The notes below the pieces were generated by a model that searched no databases, was not told where the DNA came from, and saw nothing but the letters and a program-made list of their open reading frames with translations. A DNA stretch of 64,000 nucleotides from Streptomyces sp. CC53 (lineage in GTDB: Bacteria; Actinomycetota; Actinomycetes; Streptomycetales; Streptomycetaceae): NCBI RefSeq assembly GCF_001865245.1, contig NZ_MKXB01000105.1:26886-90885 (forward strand), in the 5' to 3' direction. Positions 10,757 through 20,521 of the stretch are shown piece by piece. Position 1 is the first letter of the stretch. Every line of letters begins with the position of its first letter. The translations under genes and the position numbers were made by a program.

Positions 10757-11782
10757 TCAGCTCCGGGCCTCTCGCAGGTCGAGGCCGATGTCGAGGATCG
10801 GGGACGAGTGGGTCAGGGCGCCCACCGCGAGGTAGTCGACGCCGGTGGCGGCGTAGGCGGCGGCGTTCTCCAGTGTGAGGCGGCCCGAGGACTCCAGGAC
10901 GGCCCGACCGGCGACGAGACCGACGGCCTCCTGCGTCTCCAGGGGCGTGAAGTTGTCCAGGAGGATCAGGTCCGCGCCGGCCTCCAGGACCTCGCGGACC
11001 TGGTGCAGGGTGTCCACCTCCACCTCGATCGGCACGTCGGGGAACTGCTCCCGCACCGCCTTGAACGCCTGGGCGACGCCGCCCGCCGCGATCACGTGGT
11101 TGTCCTTGACGAGGGCCGCGTCGGACAGCGACATGCGGTGGTTGACCCCGCCGCCGCAGCGCACCGCGTACTTCTCCAGGGCGCGCAGGCCCGGAGTGGT
11201 CTTGCGGGTGTCGCGGACCTTCGCCTTGTAGCCCTCCAGCGCGTCCGCCCACGCGCGCGTGGCGGTGGCGATGCCGGACAGGCGGCACATGATGTTGAGC
11301 GCGCTGCGCTCGCCGGTCAGCAGGTCGCGGGTGCGGGCCGTGACGGACAGCAGCTTCTGCCCGGCCGCCACGCGGTCGCCGTCGGCGACGTGCCGCTCCA
11401 CCTCGAACTCGTGGGTGCAGACGATGGACAGCACCGCCTCCGCGATGTGGATGCCGGCGACGACCCCGGCCTCGCGGGCGGTGAAGTCCGCCGTGGCGAC
11501 GGCGTCCTCGGGCACGGTCGCGACCGTCGTGACGTCGACGCCGCCGTCCAGGTCCTCCTCGACGGCCCGGTACGCCACGTCCTCGACGAGTACGGGGTCG
11601 AGCCCGGCCTCCGCGAGCAGCGCGGCCAGCACGGGGTCGAGCCCGCACTCGTACACCTCGCCTTCGCCGCCCGCCGCGCAGCCGCAACCGTCGCCGCAGC
11701 CGCCCGCGTCGGCGGCGGCGGTGGCACCGATGCTGATGAGGGGCACGTCCACAGGCTGCGGGCGTTCTTCGGGCGTACTCAT
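10757..11782 (-). CDS. nadC: Nicotinate-nucleotide pyrophosphorylase (quinolinate phosphoribosyltransferase)
   Basis: A 341-residue enzyme that converts quinolinate and PRPP to nicotinate mononucleotide in de novo NAD synthesis. Active-site segments are present: RKTTPGLRALEKYAVRCGGGVNHRMSL and KDNH, then EVEVDTLHQ and LLDNF. The core begins near residue 47. Residues 1-46 are an extra N-terminal segment with a Cys cluster (CGDGCGC followed by another Cys), unusual for NadC. The gene starts two bases after the nadB stop and is translationally coupled to it. Confidence 0.97.
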   Translation of the reverse strand: MSTPEERPQPVDVPLISIGATAAADAGGCGDGCGCAAGGEGEVYECGLDPVLAALLAEAGLDPVLVEDVAYRAVEEDLDGGVDVTTVATVPEDAVATADFTAREAGVVAGIHIAEAVLSIVCTHEFEVERHVADGDRVAAGQKLLSVTARTRDLLTGERSALNIMCRLSGIATATRAWADALEGYKAKVRDTRKTTPGLRALEKYAVRCGGGVNHRMSLSDAALVKDNHVIAAGGVAQAFKAVREQFPDVPIEVEVDTLHQVREVLEAGADLILLDNFTPLETQEAVGLVAGRAVLESSGRLTLENAAAYAATGVDYLAVGALTHSSPILDIGLDLREARS

Positions 11783-11784
11783 GG

Positions 11785-13713
11785 TCAGGGCTCCCTGGGG
11801 GCGTCGGCGGGGGTTGCCGGGGCTTCAGCCGCTTCGGCGGCTGCGGCGGGTTCTGTCACTGCGGGGGTGGATGGCGCTCCGGAGGCTTCCGGGGTTCCGG
11901 GTGCTTCCGGCGCGTCGGCGGCTTCCGGGATTTCGGAGGCTTCCGGCGCCCACGCGGCGGCGGGGGCCGCCGGGGCTGTGCGGGCTGCTGCTGCTCCAGG
12001 CGCGCGGGCGGCACCCGGAGCGGGCACGGCCGCGTCCGTCGGGGGGAAGTCGTGCGTGGCGGTGGCCCGGACGTCCAGGCTCCGGTCCGGCTCCAGCCGT
12101 ACGACGAGGTGGCGGCGCCACGCGGTGTCGTCGCGGTCGGGGTGGTCCTCCCGCCAGTGGCAGCCGCGGGTCTCCTCACGGCGGCGGGCGGCGGCAACCA
12201 GGACCCGCGCGACGCACAGCAGGTTGGTGGTCTCCCAGGACTCGACGCCCGGGACGCCGGCCTTGTGCTCACCGGAGCCCGAGTCGCCCGCGGCCTCACC
12301 GTGGATGGCGTCCAGCTCCTCGGCGGCCGCGGCCAGACTGGCGGCGGAACGCAGCACTCCGGCGCCCGCGGTCATCACGTGCTGGATACGGGTCCGGCTG
12401 GACGGGGCGAGCAGCGGCAACGCCAGGGGCGCGGGGTGCGGGACGGGCTCGCCGGCCCGTCCCCGGTGCGCCACGATGTCGTCGGCGATGCGCTCGGCGA
12501 AGACGAGCCCTTCGAGGAGGCTGTTGGAGGCGAGGCGGTTGGCCCCGTGCACGCCGGTGCAGGCCACCTCTCCGCACGCGTAGAGGCCCGGCACGGTGGT
12601 CCGTCCCCGGAGGTCGGTGCGGACACCGCCGGAGGCGTAGTGCGCGGCGGGTGCCACCGGGATGGGCTCCGTCACCGGGTCGTACCCGTGGGTGCGGCAG
12701 GCGGCGAGGATGGTGGGGAAGCGGGACTCCCACATGGCGGCGCCGAAGTGCCGGGCGTCCAGGTACATGTGGTCGACGCCCTGCTCCCGCATGCGCCGCA
12801 TGATGCCCTTGGCGACGATGTCACGCGGGGCCAGCTCGGCCAGCTCGTGCTGCCCGACCATGAAGCGGACGCCGTCCGCGTCGACGAGGTGGGCGCCCTC
12901 GCCCCGCACCGCCTCGGAGACCAGCGGCTGCTGGCCCTCGGCGTCCCGTCCGAGGAAGAGGACGGTGGGGTGGAACTGGACGAACTCCACGTCGCTGACC
13001 TCCGCCCCGGCGCGCAGGGCGAGCGCGACGCCGTCGCCGGTGGAGACCGCGGGGTTGGTGGTCGCGGAGAAGACCTGGCCCATGCCGCCGGTGGCCAGGA
13101 CGACGGCCGGGGCGTGGACGGCTCCCACGCCGTCGTGCTGGCCCTCGCCCATGACGTGCAGGGTGACGCCCGCGGTGCGGCCGTCGGCGTCGGTGAGCAG
13201 GTCGAGCACGAGGGCGTTCTCGATGGTCCGTACGCCCCGGTCGCGCACGGCGTCGACGAGGGCGCGGGATATCTCCGCGCCGGTGGCATCGCCGCCCGCG
13301 TGGGCGATACGGCGCCGGTGATGGCCGCCTTCACGAGTGAGCTCGATGGTGCCGGAGTCGTCCTTGTCGAAGCGGGCGCCGGTGGCGATCAGCCGCCGCA
13401 CGGCGTCCGGGCCCTCGGTCACCAGGGCGCGCACGGCTTCCTCGTCGCACAGGCCCGCGCCCGCGACCAGCGTGTCGTCCATGTGCTGACCGGGGGTGTC
13501 GCCCTCGCCGAGGGCGGCGGCGATGCCGCCCTGGGCCCAACGGGTCGAACCGTCGTCGAGCCGCGCCTTGGTGACGACGACCGTACGGAGCCCGGCGGCC
13601 GTGCAGCGCAGGGCGGCGGTCAGCCCGGCCACACCGGAACCGACGACGACCACGTCCGCGTCGATGGCCCAGCCCGGCGCGGGGGCCTGGAGGCGTATAC
13701 CGGTACCGGTCAT
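11785..13713 (-). CDS. nadB: L-aspartate oxidase with Ala/Pro-rich C-terminal extension
   Basis: A 642-residue flavoprotein that oxidises aspartate to iminoaspartate for NAD synthesis. The FAD-binding [12 protein letters not shown] lies near residue 27. The succinate dehydrogenase-like active site segments ([27 protein letters not shown] loop) and [16 protein letters not shown] follow. The family is about 540-580 residues long. The last 90 or so residues here are Ala/Pro/Glu-rich and unstructured. The start overlaps the panC stop by four bases (ATGA). NadA is not in the window, so quinolinate synthase must be encoded elsewhere. Confidence 0.96.
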   Translation of the reverse strand: MTGTGIRLQAPAPGWAIDADVVVVGSGVAGLTAALRCTAAGLRTVVVTKARLDDGSTRWAQGGIAAALGEGDTPGQHMDDTLVAGAGLCDEEAVRALVTEGPDAVRRLIATGARFDKDDSGTIELTREGGHHRRRIAHAGGDATGAEISRALVDAVRDRGVRTIENALVLDLLTDADGRTAGVTLHVMGEGQHDGVGAVHAPAVVLATGGMGQVFSATTNPAVSTGDGVALALRAGAEVSDVEFVQFHPTVLFLGRDAEGQQPLVSEAVRGEGAHLVDADGVRFMVGQHELAELAPRDIVAKGIMRRMREQGVDHMYLDARHFGAAMWESRFPTILAACRTHGYDPVTEPIPVAPAAHYASGGVRTDLRGRTTVPGLYACGEVACTGVHGANRLASNSLLEGLVFAERIADDIVAHRGRAGEPVPHPAPLALPLLAPSSRTRIQHVMTAGAGVLRSAASLAAAAEELDAIHGEAAGDSGSGEHKAGVPGVESWETTNLLCVARVLVAAARRREETRGCHWREDHPDRDDTAWRRHLVVRLEPDRSLDVRATATHDFPPTDAAVPAPGAARAPGAAAARTAPAAPAAAWAPEASEIPEAADAPEAPGTPEASGAPSTPAVTEPAAAAEAAEAPATPADAPREP

Positions 13714-15356
13714 GCGGAGGCTCCGTGGTCGGTGGGGGCGGTGGGATCGACGGGCCCGTCGGGGTCCGTGTGACCCGTCGCGGCTGCGGCGACCGGGGCG
13801 GTGGGGCCCACGGGGTCTGAGGCACCGGTGGCGGGCGGGCCGGACCGGGCAGTCGCGGCGCTGCTGGATTCGGCGGGCGTGGTGCGGGCCGGGGCGGTGC
13901 CCGGGCCGAAGGTGAGCGGGAGGTTGTCGATGAGCCGCGTGGTGCCGACACGGGCGGCGACCGCAAGGATCGCCTCGCCGGTGTGGTCGTCCCGCACCTC
14001 CGTGAAGTCCGACGGGTCCACGAGCGCCAGGTAGTCCAGCCGGAGCGGCGGATCCGCCTGGGCCGCCTCGTCCAGGACCACCCGGGCGGCGGCACGCACC
14101 GCATGGGCGCCTCCGCCGGCCACGTGCGCGGCCTGCGCCACCGCGTGGGCGTCGGCGGCTGCACGGGACTCGCCCAGCCGGGACAGCGCGTCGGCGCGGC
14201 TCTGCGTGGCGGGCGCCGAGGCGGCACGAGCGCGGAGGGCCTCCTGAGCGGCCAGCCGGTCGCGGGCCGCGAACAACGCGGCCGACAACGCGAGAGCGGT
14301 GCGCCGCTCAGTGGACGACAGGTAGCGGTTGCGGCTCGACAGCGCGAGGCCGTCGTCCTCCCGCACGGTCGGCACGCCGACGATCTCGACGGGGAAGTTC
14401 AGGTCCCGCACCATCCGGCGGATCAGCGCCAGCTGCTGGGCGTCCTTCTGTCCGAAGAACGCCACGTCGGGGCGGGTGAGGTGGAGCAGCCTGGCCACGA
14501 CGGGGAGCATCCCGTCGAAGTGCCCCGGCCTGGACGCGCCCTCAAGGCGCTCCCCCATAGGGCCCGCAGCGATGCGGACCTGCGGCTCCCCGCCGGGGTA
14601 GACCTCGTCGACGGACGGCGCGAAGACCGCGTCGGCGCCGGCCGCGGCGGCGACCTGCATGTCGGCGTCGAGGGTGCGCGGGTAGCGGTCCAGGTCCTCA
14701 CCCGCGCCGAACTGCAGCGGGTTGACGAACACCGTGGTGACGACGACACCGTCGTGCCCGACGTGACCGCGGGCGGTGCGCACGAGAGCGGCGTGGCCCG
14801 CGTGCAGGGCGCCCATGGTCATCACCACCGCTGCCCGGCGGCCCGCGGCACGGCCCGTGCGGTCCGCCTCGCCGCTGCGCTCCAGGAACGCGTCCAGCTC
14901 CTGCCGGGTGCGGACGAGGGCCAGGTCCGCGCGATCAGCGCTCCGGCCTCCGGCGTCGTTCGCGGGCGCGGCTTCTGGCGAGGGCGCGGCTTCGTTCGAG
15001 GGCGCGGCTTGGGGCGAGGCCGAGTGGGAGGAGCCGGTCCGGGCCGGCGTTGCGGGGCCGGTCGCAGCACTGGTCGGGGCCGCGTTCGACGAGCCGGCCG
15101 GGGGCGAGGCAGAGTTCGCAGCCTGGGTGCGGGGCGGCGTCGCGGCGCCGGGGGCGGCTTCCGGCGAGGCCGCGTTCACGCCACCCGTCTCGGGCGCCGT
15201 CGCGGCGCCGGGAGCACCGGCTGCCTTCGTTGCCCCAACGGTTCCCGCCGCCTGGGTCCGGCGGGTGCTGTCCGTGCCTCCGTGCGGCGTAGCGGTCCCG
15301 CCTGCGGACGTCCCGTGAGAGGACGTCCCGGTTCCGTGGGAGGACGTCTGGCTCAT
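13710..15356 (-). CDS. panC: Pantothenate synthetase with low-complexity N- and C-terminal extensions
   Basis: Joins pantoate and beta-alanine using ATP. The enzyme core is residues about 145-480: [13 protein letters not shown] (HIGH-type ATP loop), [28 protein letters not shown] and LSSRNRYLS are all intact. The core alone matches the usual length near 300. Residues 1-144 are Ser/Ala/Thr/Pro-rich, with three 18-bp tandem repeats in the DNA (14966-15019), and the last 60 or so residues are similar. A start inside the tail is possible, but the ATG at 15356 overlaps the upstream stop by four bases, as expected for coupling. No panD is nearby. Confidence 0.95.
   Translation of the reverse strand: MSQTSSHGTGTSSHGTSAGGTATPHGGTDSTRRTQAAGTVGATKAAGAPGAATAPETGGVNAASPEAAPGAATPPRTQAANSASPPAGSSNAAPTSAATGPATPARTGSSHSASPQAAPSNEAAPSPEAAPANDAGGRSADRADLALVRTRQELDAFLERSGEADRTGRAAGRRAAVVMTMGALHAGHAALVRTARGHVGHDGVVVTTVFVNPLQFGAGEDLDRYPRTLDADMQVAAAAGADAVFAPSVDEVYPGGEPQVRIAAGPMGERLEGASRPGHFDGMLPVVARLLHLTRPDVAFFGQKDAQQLALIRRMVRDLNFPVEIVGVPTVREDDGLALSSRNRYLSSTERRTALALSAALFAARDRLAAQEALRARAASAPATQSRADALSRLGESRAAADAHAVAQAAHVAGGGAHAVRAAARVVLDEAAQADPPLRLDYLALVDPSDFTEVRDDHTGEAILAVAARVGTTRLIDNLPLTFGPGTAPARTTPAESSSAATARSGPPATGASDPVGPTAPVAAAATGHTDPDGPVDPTAPTDHGASA
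14966..15019. repeat. Three tandem 18-bp units inside panC
   Basis: Three consecutive 18-base units sharing GCGCGGCTT and ending in CGAGG, at 14966-14983, 14984-15001 and 15002-15019. They encode hexapeptides of the EAAPS type in the disordered N-terminal tail of PanC. The unit length is a multiple of three, so copy-number change keeps the frame. Confidence 0.85.
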
Positions 15357-16306
15357 CGGCTGCTGTCTCCTTCCGCACCGTCGTCCCCGCCTCCGGCGTG
15401 GCCGGCGCCGGCGTTCTGGTCGGCGGCGAGGACACCGAGAAGGTCCTCGGCCAGCTCGGGCTTGAGCAGGCCGTGCGCGAGCGCGCGATCGGCGGTCGTC
15501 CGGGCCATCGCGAGATAGCCCGCGACGGTGCCGGGCGCGTGCTTGCGCAGCTCCGCCACGTGCGCGGCCACCGTCCCGGCGTCACCCCGAGCGACGGGGC
15601 CGGTCAGGGCGGCGTCCCCGGACCGCAGCGCGTTGTCGAGCGCGGCGCCCAGCAGGGGGCCCAGCATCCGGTCGGGCGCCGCGACACCGGCAGTGCGCAG
15701 CAGCTCCATCGACTGCGCCACCAGGGTGACGAGGTGGTTGGCCCCCAGGGCCAGGGCCGCGTGGTAGAGCGGCCGGGCCTCCTCGGCGATCCACTCGGGC
15801 TCGCCGCCCATCTCGATGACGAGTGCCTCGGCGGCCAGCCGAAGCTCCTCCGGGGCGGTGACGCCGAAGGAGCACCCGGCCAGCCGGTCGACGTCGACAC
15901 GGGTCCCGGTGAACGTCATCGCCGGATGCAGGGCCAGCGGCAGCCCTCCGGCGCGCCGTGCCGGGTCGAGCACCGCGGCCCCGAACCGCCCCGATGTGTG
16001 AACGAGCAGCTGCCCGGGCCGCACGGCCCCGGTCTCCGCCAGCCCCGCGACAAGTCCGGGCAGTACGTCGTCCGGCACGGTCAGCAACACCAGCTCGGCC
16101 CGCTCCAGGACCTGCGCCGGCGGTACGACGGGCACTCCCGGCAGCAGCTCCGCAGCGCGCCGCCGCGACGCGTCGGACACACCCGACACGGCGACGGGCC
16201 GGTGCCCGGCCAGTTGCAGCGACGCGGCCAGGGCGGGGCCGACCCTGCCTGCGCCGACGACGCCGACGGTGAGCCGGGCGGGGCGGGGTTCTGGTGGTGG
16301 ATTCAC
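15353..16306 (-). CDS. Rossmann-like, DUF2520-domain dehydrogenase-type protein
   Basis: A 317-residue NAD(P)-binding protein. The N-terminal Rossmann fold has [15 protein letters not shown] near residues 14-28. The C-terminal helical DUF2520 domain contains the HPAMTF segment and [16 protein letters not shown]. The fold is that of ketopantoate reductase and related beta-hydroxyacid dehydrogenases. Placement as the first gene before panC, overlapping it by four bases, suggests a role in pantoate supply, but the substrate has not been proved and classical PanE residues cannot be assigned with certainty. Confidence 0.85.
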   Translation of the reverse strand: MNPPPEPRPARLTVGVVGAGRVGPALAASLQLAGHRPVAVSGVSDASRRRAAELLPGVPVVPPAQVLERAELVLLTVPDDVLPGLVAGLAETGAVRPGQLLVHTSGRFGAAVLDPARRAGGLPLALHPAMTFTGTRVDVDRLAGCSFGVTAPEELRLAAEALVIEMGGEPEWIAEEARPLYHAALALGANHLVTLVAQSMELLRTAGVAAPDRMLGPLLGAALDNALRSGDAALTGPVARGDAGTVAAHVAELRKHAPGTVAGYLAMARTTADRALAHGLLKPELAEDLLGVLAADQNAGAGHAGGGDDGAEGDSSR

Positions 16307-16463
16307 GGGGCGACGGCCTTCCGTTCCAGTCCGCGGCGGGTACCGGACGATTTCTCGTCATGCTACGCCAGCGTTTCGCGTGTCTTCCGCGCTGTCCACA
16401 GGCGATGGCACCCGGTCTGATAATCGCGTGCCCCTGTGGAAACGGCACGGCGATGATTCCCGC

Positions 16464-17759
16464 ATGACTGGTGCAATGGCGGAGGGCTCGAAGCCGGAGG
16501 ACGACGTGCGGCCCGGCGGCGGCCGGCACGAGGAGCGCGGCCGCGGTCCCGTGGAACACGGGGGCGCGGAGCAGGAGGGGGGAGGTGAGAGCCAGGGCGA
16601 CGACCCGCGGCGCAGGCTGGCGGCGTGGCGGGGTGCCGGCCGGGCGCTGTCGCGGAAACCGGGTGAGAGGACGCTGCGGGAGCGGCTGACGGAGCTGGCG
16701 CACGACGGCGAGGAGGTGTACGACCTGGGCGGGTCCGTCGACCTGTACGGGGACGGGATCGTCGCGGAGTTGGAGCGGCGGGTGGCGGAGCTGCTCGGCT
16801 TCCCGGCGGCGGTGTTCTTCCCGACGGGAACGATGGCGCAGCAGGTGGCGCTGCGGTGCTGGGCCGGCCGGAGCGGTAACCCGGTGGTGGCGCTGCACCC
16901 GATGGCGCATCCGGAGGTGCACGAGCGGGACGCACTGAGCGTGGTGAGCGGGCTTCGCACGGTGCATCCGACCCGAGAGCCGCGGGTGCCGACGGCGAAG
17001 GAGGTGCGGGGCCTCGACGAACCGTTCGGCACGCTGATGCTGGAGCTGCCGCTGCGGGACGCGGGTTTCGTCCTGCCGGACTGGGACGAGTTGGTGGAGG
17101 TGGTGGAGGCCGCACGGGAGCGGGATGCGCTGGTGCACTTCGACGGTGCACGGCTGTGGGAGACCACGACCCACTTCGGACGGGGACTGAGCGAGATCGC
17201 GGGGCTCGCGGACAGCGTGTACGTGTCGTTCTACAAGTCGCTGGGCGGACTGTCCGGGGCGGCGCTGGTGGGGCCCGAGTCGTTCGTGGACGAGGCGCGG
17301 GCGTGGCGGCACCGCTACGGCGGCTCGGTGTTCCAGCAGCACCCGGCGGTGCTGGCCGCGCTCGTGGGACTGGCACGGGAGCTGCCCCGGCTGCCGGAGT
17401 ACGTCGCGCGGGCCGCGGTGGTGGCGGAGGCACTGCGCGAGGGCCTGGAGGCCGGCGGGGCGCCGTGGCTCCGGCTTCAGCCGGAGCGGCCGCACACCCA
17501 CGAGTTCTGCGTGTGGCTGCCGTACCCGCCGGATGTCCTGTCGGAGGCGGCGCTGCGTCAGTCGGAGCAGACGGGGGTGACGCTGTTCCACCGCTGGTTC
17601 GGCGGCGGCCCCGCCGGCCCGCCCGGCGTCGCCTTCACCGAGGTGTCGGTGACGGCACCGGGCCTGGAGTGGACGACGGACGACGTGAAGGGGGCTGCGG
17701 AGAGGTTCATGGGGTTCGTGCGGGAGGTGACGCAGAGAGGAGTGGCCCAGGAGGTATGA
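16464..17759 (+). CDS. PLP-dependent beta-eliminating lyase (threonine aldolase family)
   Basis: An aminotransferase-fold enzyme of about 431 residues. Motifs visible are DLGGSVDLYGDGIVAELERRVAELLG, FFPTGTMAQQVALR (phosphate loop), LVHFDGARLWE (the PLP Asp) and VSFYKSLGGLSG (PLP-binding Lys). The family cleaves L-threonine or related beta-hydroxy amino acids, and exact substrate is unclear. The first 55 residues are charged and Gly/Glu-rich. ATG 16464 is taken as start. An in-frame GTG at 16428, just after a TGATAAT hexamer, is a real alternative because no good ribosome site precedes either. It is divergent from the pantothenate operon. Confidence 0.88.
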   Translation: MTGAMAEGSKPEDDVRPGGGRHEERGRGPVEHGGAEQEGGGESQGDDPRRRLAAWRGAGRALSRKPGERTLRERLTELAHDGEEVYDLGGSVDLYGDGIVAELERRVAELLGFPAAVFFPTGTMAQQVALRCWAGRSGNPVVALHPMAHPEVHERDALSVVSGLRTVHPTREPRVPTAKEVRGLDEPFGTLMLELPLRDAGFVLPDWDELVEVVEAARERDALVHFDGARLWETTTHFGRGLSEIAGLADSVYVSFYKSLGGLSGAALVGPESFVDEARAWRHRYGGSVFQQHPAVLAALVGLARELPRLPEYVARAAVVAEALREGLEAGGAPWLRLQPERPHTHEFCVWLPYPPDVLSEAALRQSEQTGVTLFHRWFGGGPAGPPGVAFTEVSVTAPGLEWTTDDVKGAAERFMGFVREVTQRGVAQEV

Positions 17760-18012
17760 CCGCCGACTCGCCTTGCGGCGGGTCTGGCAGCTTCGGACAT
17801 CAGCTCGGCGGCTCGTCGGAGCAGCGGTGTGGTGGTGCGGCGGCCTCGCTGGGGCGGCGCCGGTGAGGCGGCGGACACGGCGAGAGCCGTGGGCGTGCGG
17901 CGGACACGGCGAGGCGGCCACGGTGGTACAGGGGTCTGCCCCTGCATCGCCCGTCCGCGGCGGGCGGTGCAGGGGAGACGGCGGCCTGCTGGCCTGACCG
18001 CTGCTCTGCTGT

Positions 18013-18678
18013 TCAACGAGCGGGTCCGTTCAGCTGATCAGGAGCGGCAGGATCCAGGCCCAGCTTGCTCCGGCATGAGTCGACGGCCCGAGCGGCGCTG
18101 GCAGTCACGGCGTCGCGATCTGGCGCGACCATGTGAAGCTCACGTGCCCTCCTCTGAGCTTCGGCCATCCACGGCGCCAGCGGGTCCTCTCGAAGGATGC
18201 GCTCGAAGTGATCGCGGGCCGTGTCCGGATCCCCGGCCAGGGCGGCTGCGATCCCCGAGTCGAAGCTGTCCCAGAGGAGTCCCCGCCGCACCGGCCTGGA
18301 TGTCAGGTATCGGGCGACCTCTGGCAGAGCCGGGAACTTCTCCCTCAGCGCGGTCACGCTCGCAACCGCCTGTCGGCCGAGTTCGACTGCCAGTGGCGTG
18401 AACTGGTCCTCGGTGCGGAACCGCTCGGGGCTGACTCGGACTGCGTCCGCGTGAAAGGCCAGGTGGTCCACGTCGTGCCACAGCCACATCGCACCGACGT
18501 GCAGACCGCTGCCGGCAGTACGTGGCGGGGGGAACTCCACAACCCCGAGCCACCACCCGTGATCATCAATCCACAGCCGCGACCGCCCACGCTGGGCAAG
18601 GCCGAGCGGCTTCAGGACCTCTCGTGCCACCGAGTTGATGATCCGGGGCACCGGACTGAGATCTGCCATGTCCGGCAT
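18013..18678 (-). CDS. DUF4304-like hypothetical protein
   Basis: A 221-residue protein. The opening IINSVAREVLKPLGLAQRGRSRLWIDDHGWWLGVVEF resembles DUF4304, a small alpha/beta domain often encoded near polymorphic toxin immunity genes. The C-terminal half is helical with a TPR-like stretch (AAALAGDPDTARDHFERILREDPLAP). The start ATG at 18678 has AGGA nine bases upstream. Two other in-frame start codons lie within 30 bases. It has no toxin neighbour and is divergent from the ArsR-type gene. Base use is slightly less G/C-biased than in neighbouring core genes, so it may be accessory. Confidence 0.7.
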   Translation of the reverse strand: MPDMADLSPVPRIINSVAREVLKPLGLAQRGRSRLWIDDHGWWLGVVEFPPPRTAGSGLHVGAMWLWHDVDHLAFHADAVRVSPERFRTEDQFTPLAVELGRQAVASVTALREKFPALPEVARYLTSRPVRRGLLWDSFDSGIAAALAGDPDTARDHFERILREDPLAPWMAEAQRRARELHMVAPDRDAVTASAARAVDSCRSKLGLDPAAPDQLNGPAR

Positions 18679-18739
18679 TGTCGACCGTCCTACCGACACT
18701 CCCGCCGGTACTGAGCGTCATCCTTCTACGGAAAGTGGA

Positions 18740-18755
18740 CCAGAACCGGTTCTGG
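18740..18755. promoter_or_regulatory. Perfect 16-bp palindrome with a downstream half-site
   Basis: CCAGAACCGGTTCTGG is a perfect palindrome in the divergent intergenic region between the DUF4304-like gene and the ArsR/DUF5937 regulator gene. A half-site GGTTCTGG recurs at 18789-18796, four helical turns away. This layout suits a dimeric regulator, plausibly the adjacent ArsR-type protein acting on itself. Confidence 0.5.
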
Positions 18756-18931
18756 CAGACAAAGCCAGTTGGTCGTTGGTCAGTGGTTGGTTCTGGCGGT
18801 GCTGTGTCCGATGGTCATGCGGTCATGCGGTCGGGCAGAGGGGCGGAGAGGTGGTCGAGCTGAGGAGCGGGGATTGACGGAGATCGTCAAGCGGGCGGAA
18901 GGGGCGAAGGGAGGTACCGCAGGATGAGTAC

Positions 18932-20038
18932 GTGAGCGTGACCATAGACATCACGGGCCTGCCGGCAGAGCGCATCGTGTTCGCCCTCTCCCCGCTGGCG
19001 GAGCTGGCCGCCGCCCTGCACGCGTTGGCAGAGCCGGCCCATCACCCGGGGCTGCACGGATGGGCGACGGCCACCGCGTCAGGGTTGAAGCCGGACCTGG
19101 CCGACCGGCTCCACGAGGCGAACTTCCTGTGGACGGGTTCGCTGTCGGACGTGTTCTTGCCGTACGCCGGTCTCCGCGGCGGAGACGGGCAGCCCGGTAC
19201 CACGCTCGCGGAGGAGCTGGACCTGCTGGACCGGCTCGACGAGGAGCGGTTCGTCGCGGCCGCCCTGGAGTTCAGCTGCTCCGTGGCCCGGGTCACGGAC
19301 GAGGTGTGTCGGCCGGCCCGCGCGCTGGAGCTGGCTGCAGGACGGGGACCACGGCAGCTGGAGTTCACCCGTCGGCTGCTGGATGATCCGAGTGGCGTGC
19401 GGGCGTGGCTGCGGCGGCTGTTCGAGGACTGCGACGAGGCGTTCTTCGCGGACACGTGGCGCCGCGTCCAGCCGACACTGGCCGCCGACGCCCGGGAGAA
19501 GAGCGCGCTGCTGCGCCGCACGGGGGTGGACGAGGCGGTGCGGGCGGTGTCACCGGCGGTGGCGGTCGCCGAGGAAGACGGGCGCCGACGGATCCGCGTG
19601 GACAAGATGGCGCAGGGCCACACCTCGGCCGTGGACTCCGAGCTCGGGCCCGGGGTGCTGTTCGTGCCGTCCCGGTTCGGCTGGCCGCACCTGCTGGTGC
19701 TGCACGCGCCGCGCTGGCGACCCGTCGTGCACTACCCGGTCGGGGTGCCGGGGGTGCCCGGCGCCGCTTCCGTGGAGCTGCTGCAGCGGCGCATGGAGGC
19801 GCTGGCCCACCCCCTGCGGATGCGGCTGTGCCGACAGTTGGCGCGCGGTTCGTACACGACGAGCGAGCTGGCCGGCATCTACGGGATCACGTCCCCGGAG
19901 GTGTCCCGGCACCTGTCGGTGCTGAAGAAGGCGGACCTCGTGACGGTCCGGCGCCGCGGCCGCTACGTGCTCCACCAGCTCGACGTGGCGGCGGTCGCCC
20001 GCATCGGCGGGGACTTCCTGGAAACCGTCCTGCGGTGA
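18932..20038 (+). CDS. ArsR-type HTH transcriptional regulator with DUF5937 domain
   Basis: A 368-residue protein. Residues 1-265 match the DUF5937 sensory domain found in many Streptomyces regulators. Residues about 270-365 are an ArsR winged helix: QRRMEALAHPLRMRLCRQLARGSYTTSELAGIYGITSPEVSRHLSVLKKADLV, then the wing VRRRGRYVLHQLD. No metal-binding Cys pair is present, so a metal ligand is unlikely. GTG 18932 is used because the ATG eight bases upstream runs straight into a stop; AGGA lies nine bases before the GTG. It stands alone, with a palindrome in its upstream region that may be its operator. Confidence 0.88.
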   Translation: MSVTIDITGLPAERIVFALSPLAELAAALHALAEPAHHPGLHGWATATASGLKPDLADRLHEANFLWTGSLSDVFLPYAGLRGGDGQPGTTLAEELDLLDRLDEERFVAAALEFSCSVARVTDEVCRPARALELAAGRGPRQLEFTRRLLDDPSGVRAWLRRLFEDCDEAFFADTWRRVQPTLAADAREKSALLRRTGVDEAVRAVSPAVAVAEEDGRRRIRVDKMAQGHTSAVDSELGPGVLFVPSRFGWPHLLVLHAPRWRPVVHYPVGVPGVPGAASVELLQRRMEALAHPLRMRLCRQLARGSYTTSELAGIYGITSPEVSRHLSVLKKADLVTVRRRGRYVLHQLDVAAVARIGGDFLETVLR

Positions 20039-20427
20039 CCTCGGGCCGAGGACCGGCACGGCTTCACCGACCGCGGCCGGCCGAGGAGCAGCCCGCGCGG
20101 CCGCACGGAGCGCTCCCCCGGCTTGCGGTCCCTGCCCCTTCGACCGCCAGGGTCGCCGGGGCCGTCCGGCCACGCCCGACCACACCGCACACCCACGCCG
20201 CACGTGCCCAAGGGCGTCTCAAGGACCCCTGTGCAGGGCCTCGCCGAAACCGCCCCCGACGACGCCGAGCCACCGGCACCCGGCCCCGGCCGCCGGTGCC
20301 CGCCGCCCAACGCGGTACCGCCGACCGTCGCCCCGGCCCGCAAGCCCCGGCCTCGCACCTCAGGGCCCCGGCCCATCCCCACGCGCCGCAGCGGCACCTC
20401 GCCGCCCGCCACCGCCCACGCCGCCGG
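20039..20427. other. Non-coding stretch after the ArsR-type gene
   Basis: About 390 bases contain only Arg/Pro/Gly-rich open frames. The stretch follows the truncated P-loop gene on the minus strand, where the missing body of that gene would lie, but no residual kinase motifs are visible in any frame. Confidence 0.5.
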
Positions 20428-20520
20428 TCACACAGGTACCGCACCCTGCACCCCACACCCCCGCTCGTACGCGGTCTGCGTCTTGCCGCCGCCGCAGGGG
20501 CCGTTGAGCCAGATCAGCAT
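20428..20520 (-). pseudogene. Truncated P-loop ATPase/kinase gene (first 30 codons)
   Basis: The frame starts one base after the response-regulator stop codon and reads MLIWLNGPCGGGKTQTAYE before drifting and ending after 30 codons. GPCGGGKT is a perfect Walker A, and the opening is the classic start of the AAA/TmrB-like or shikimate-kinase-like family, normally about 170-200 residues. Everything after the first helix is missing. It is most simply a deletion remnant of the third gene of the two-component operon. A translated micropeptide cannot be excluded. Confidence 0.7.
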
Positions 20521-20521
20521 G

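Noticed and set aside
16395..16440. Pair of DnaA-box-like TCCACAGG/CCTGTGGA sequences
   Set aside because: Both differ from the Streptomyces DnaA box, only two are present and the context is a divergent promoter of metabolic genes.
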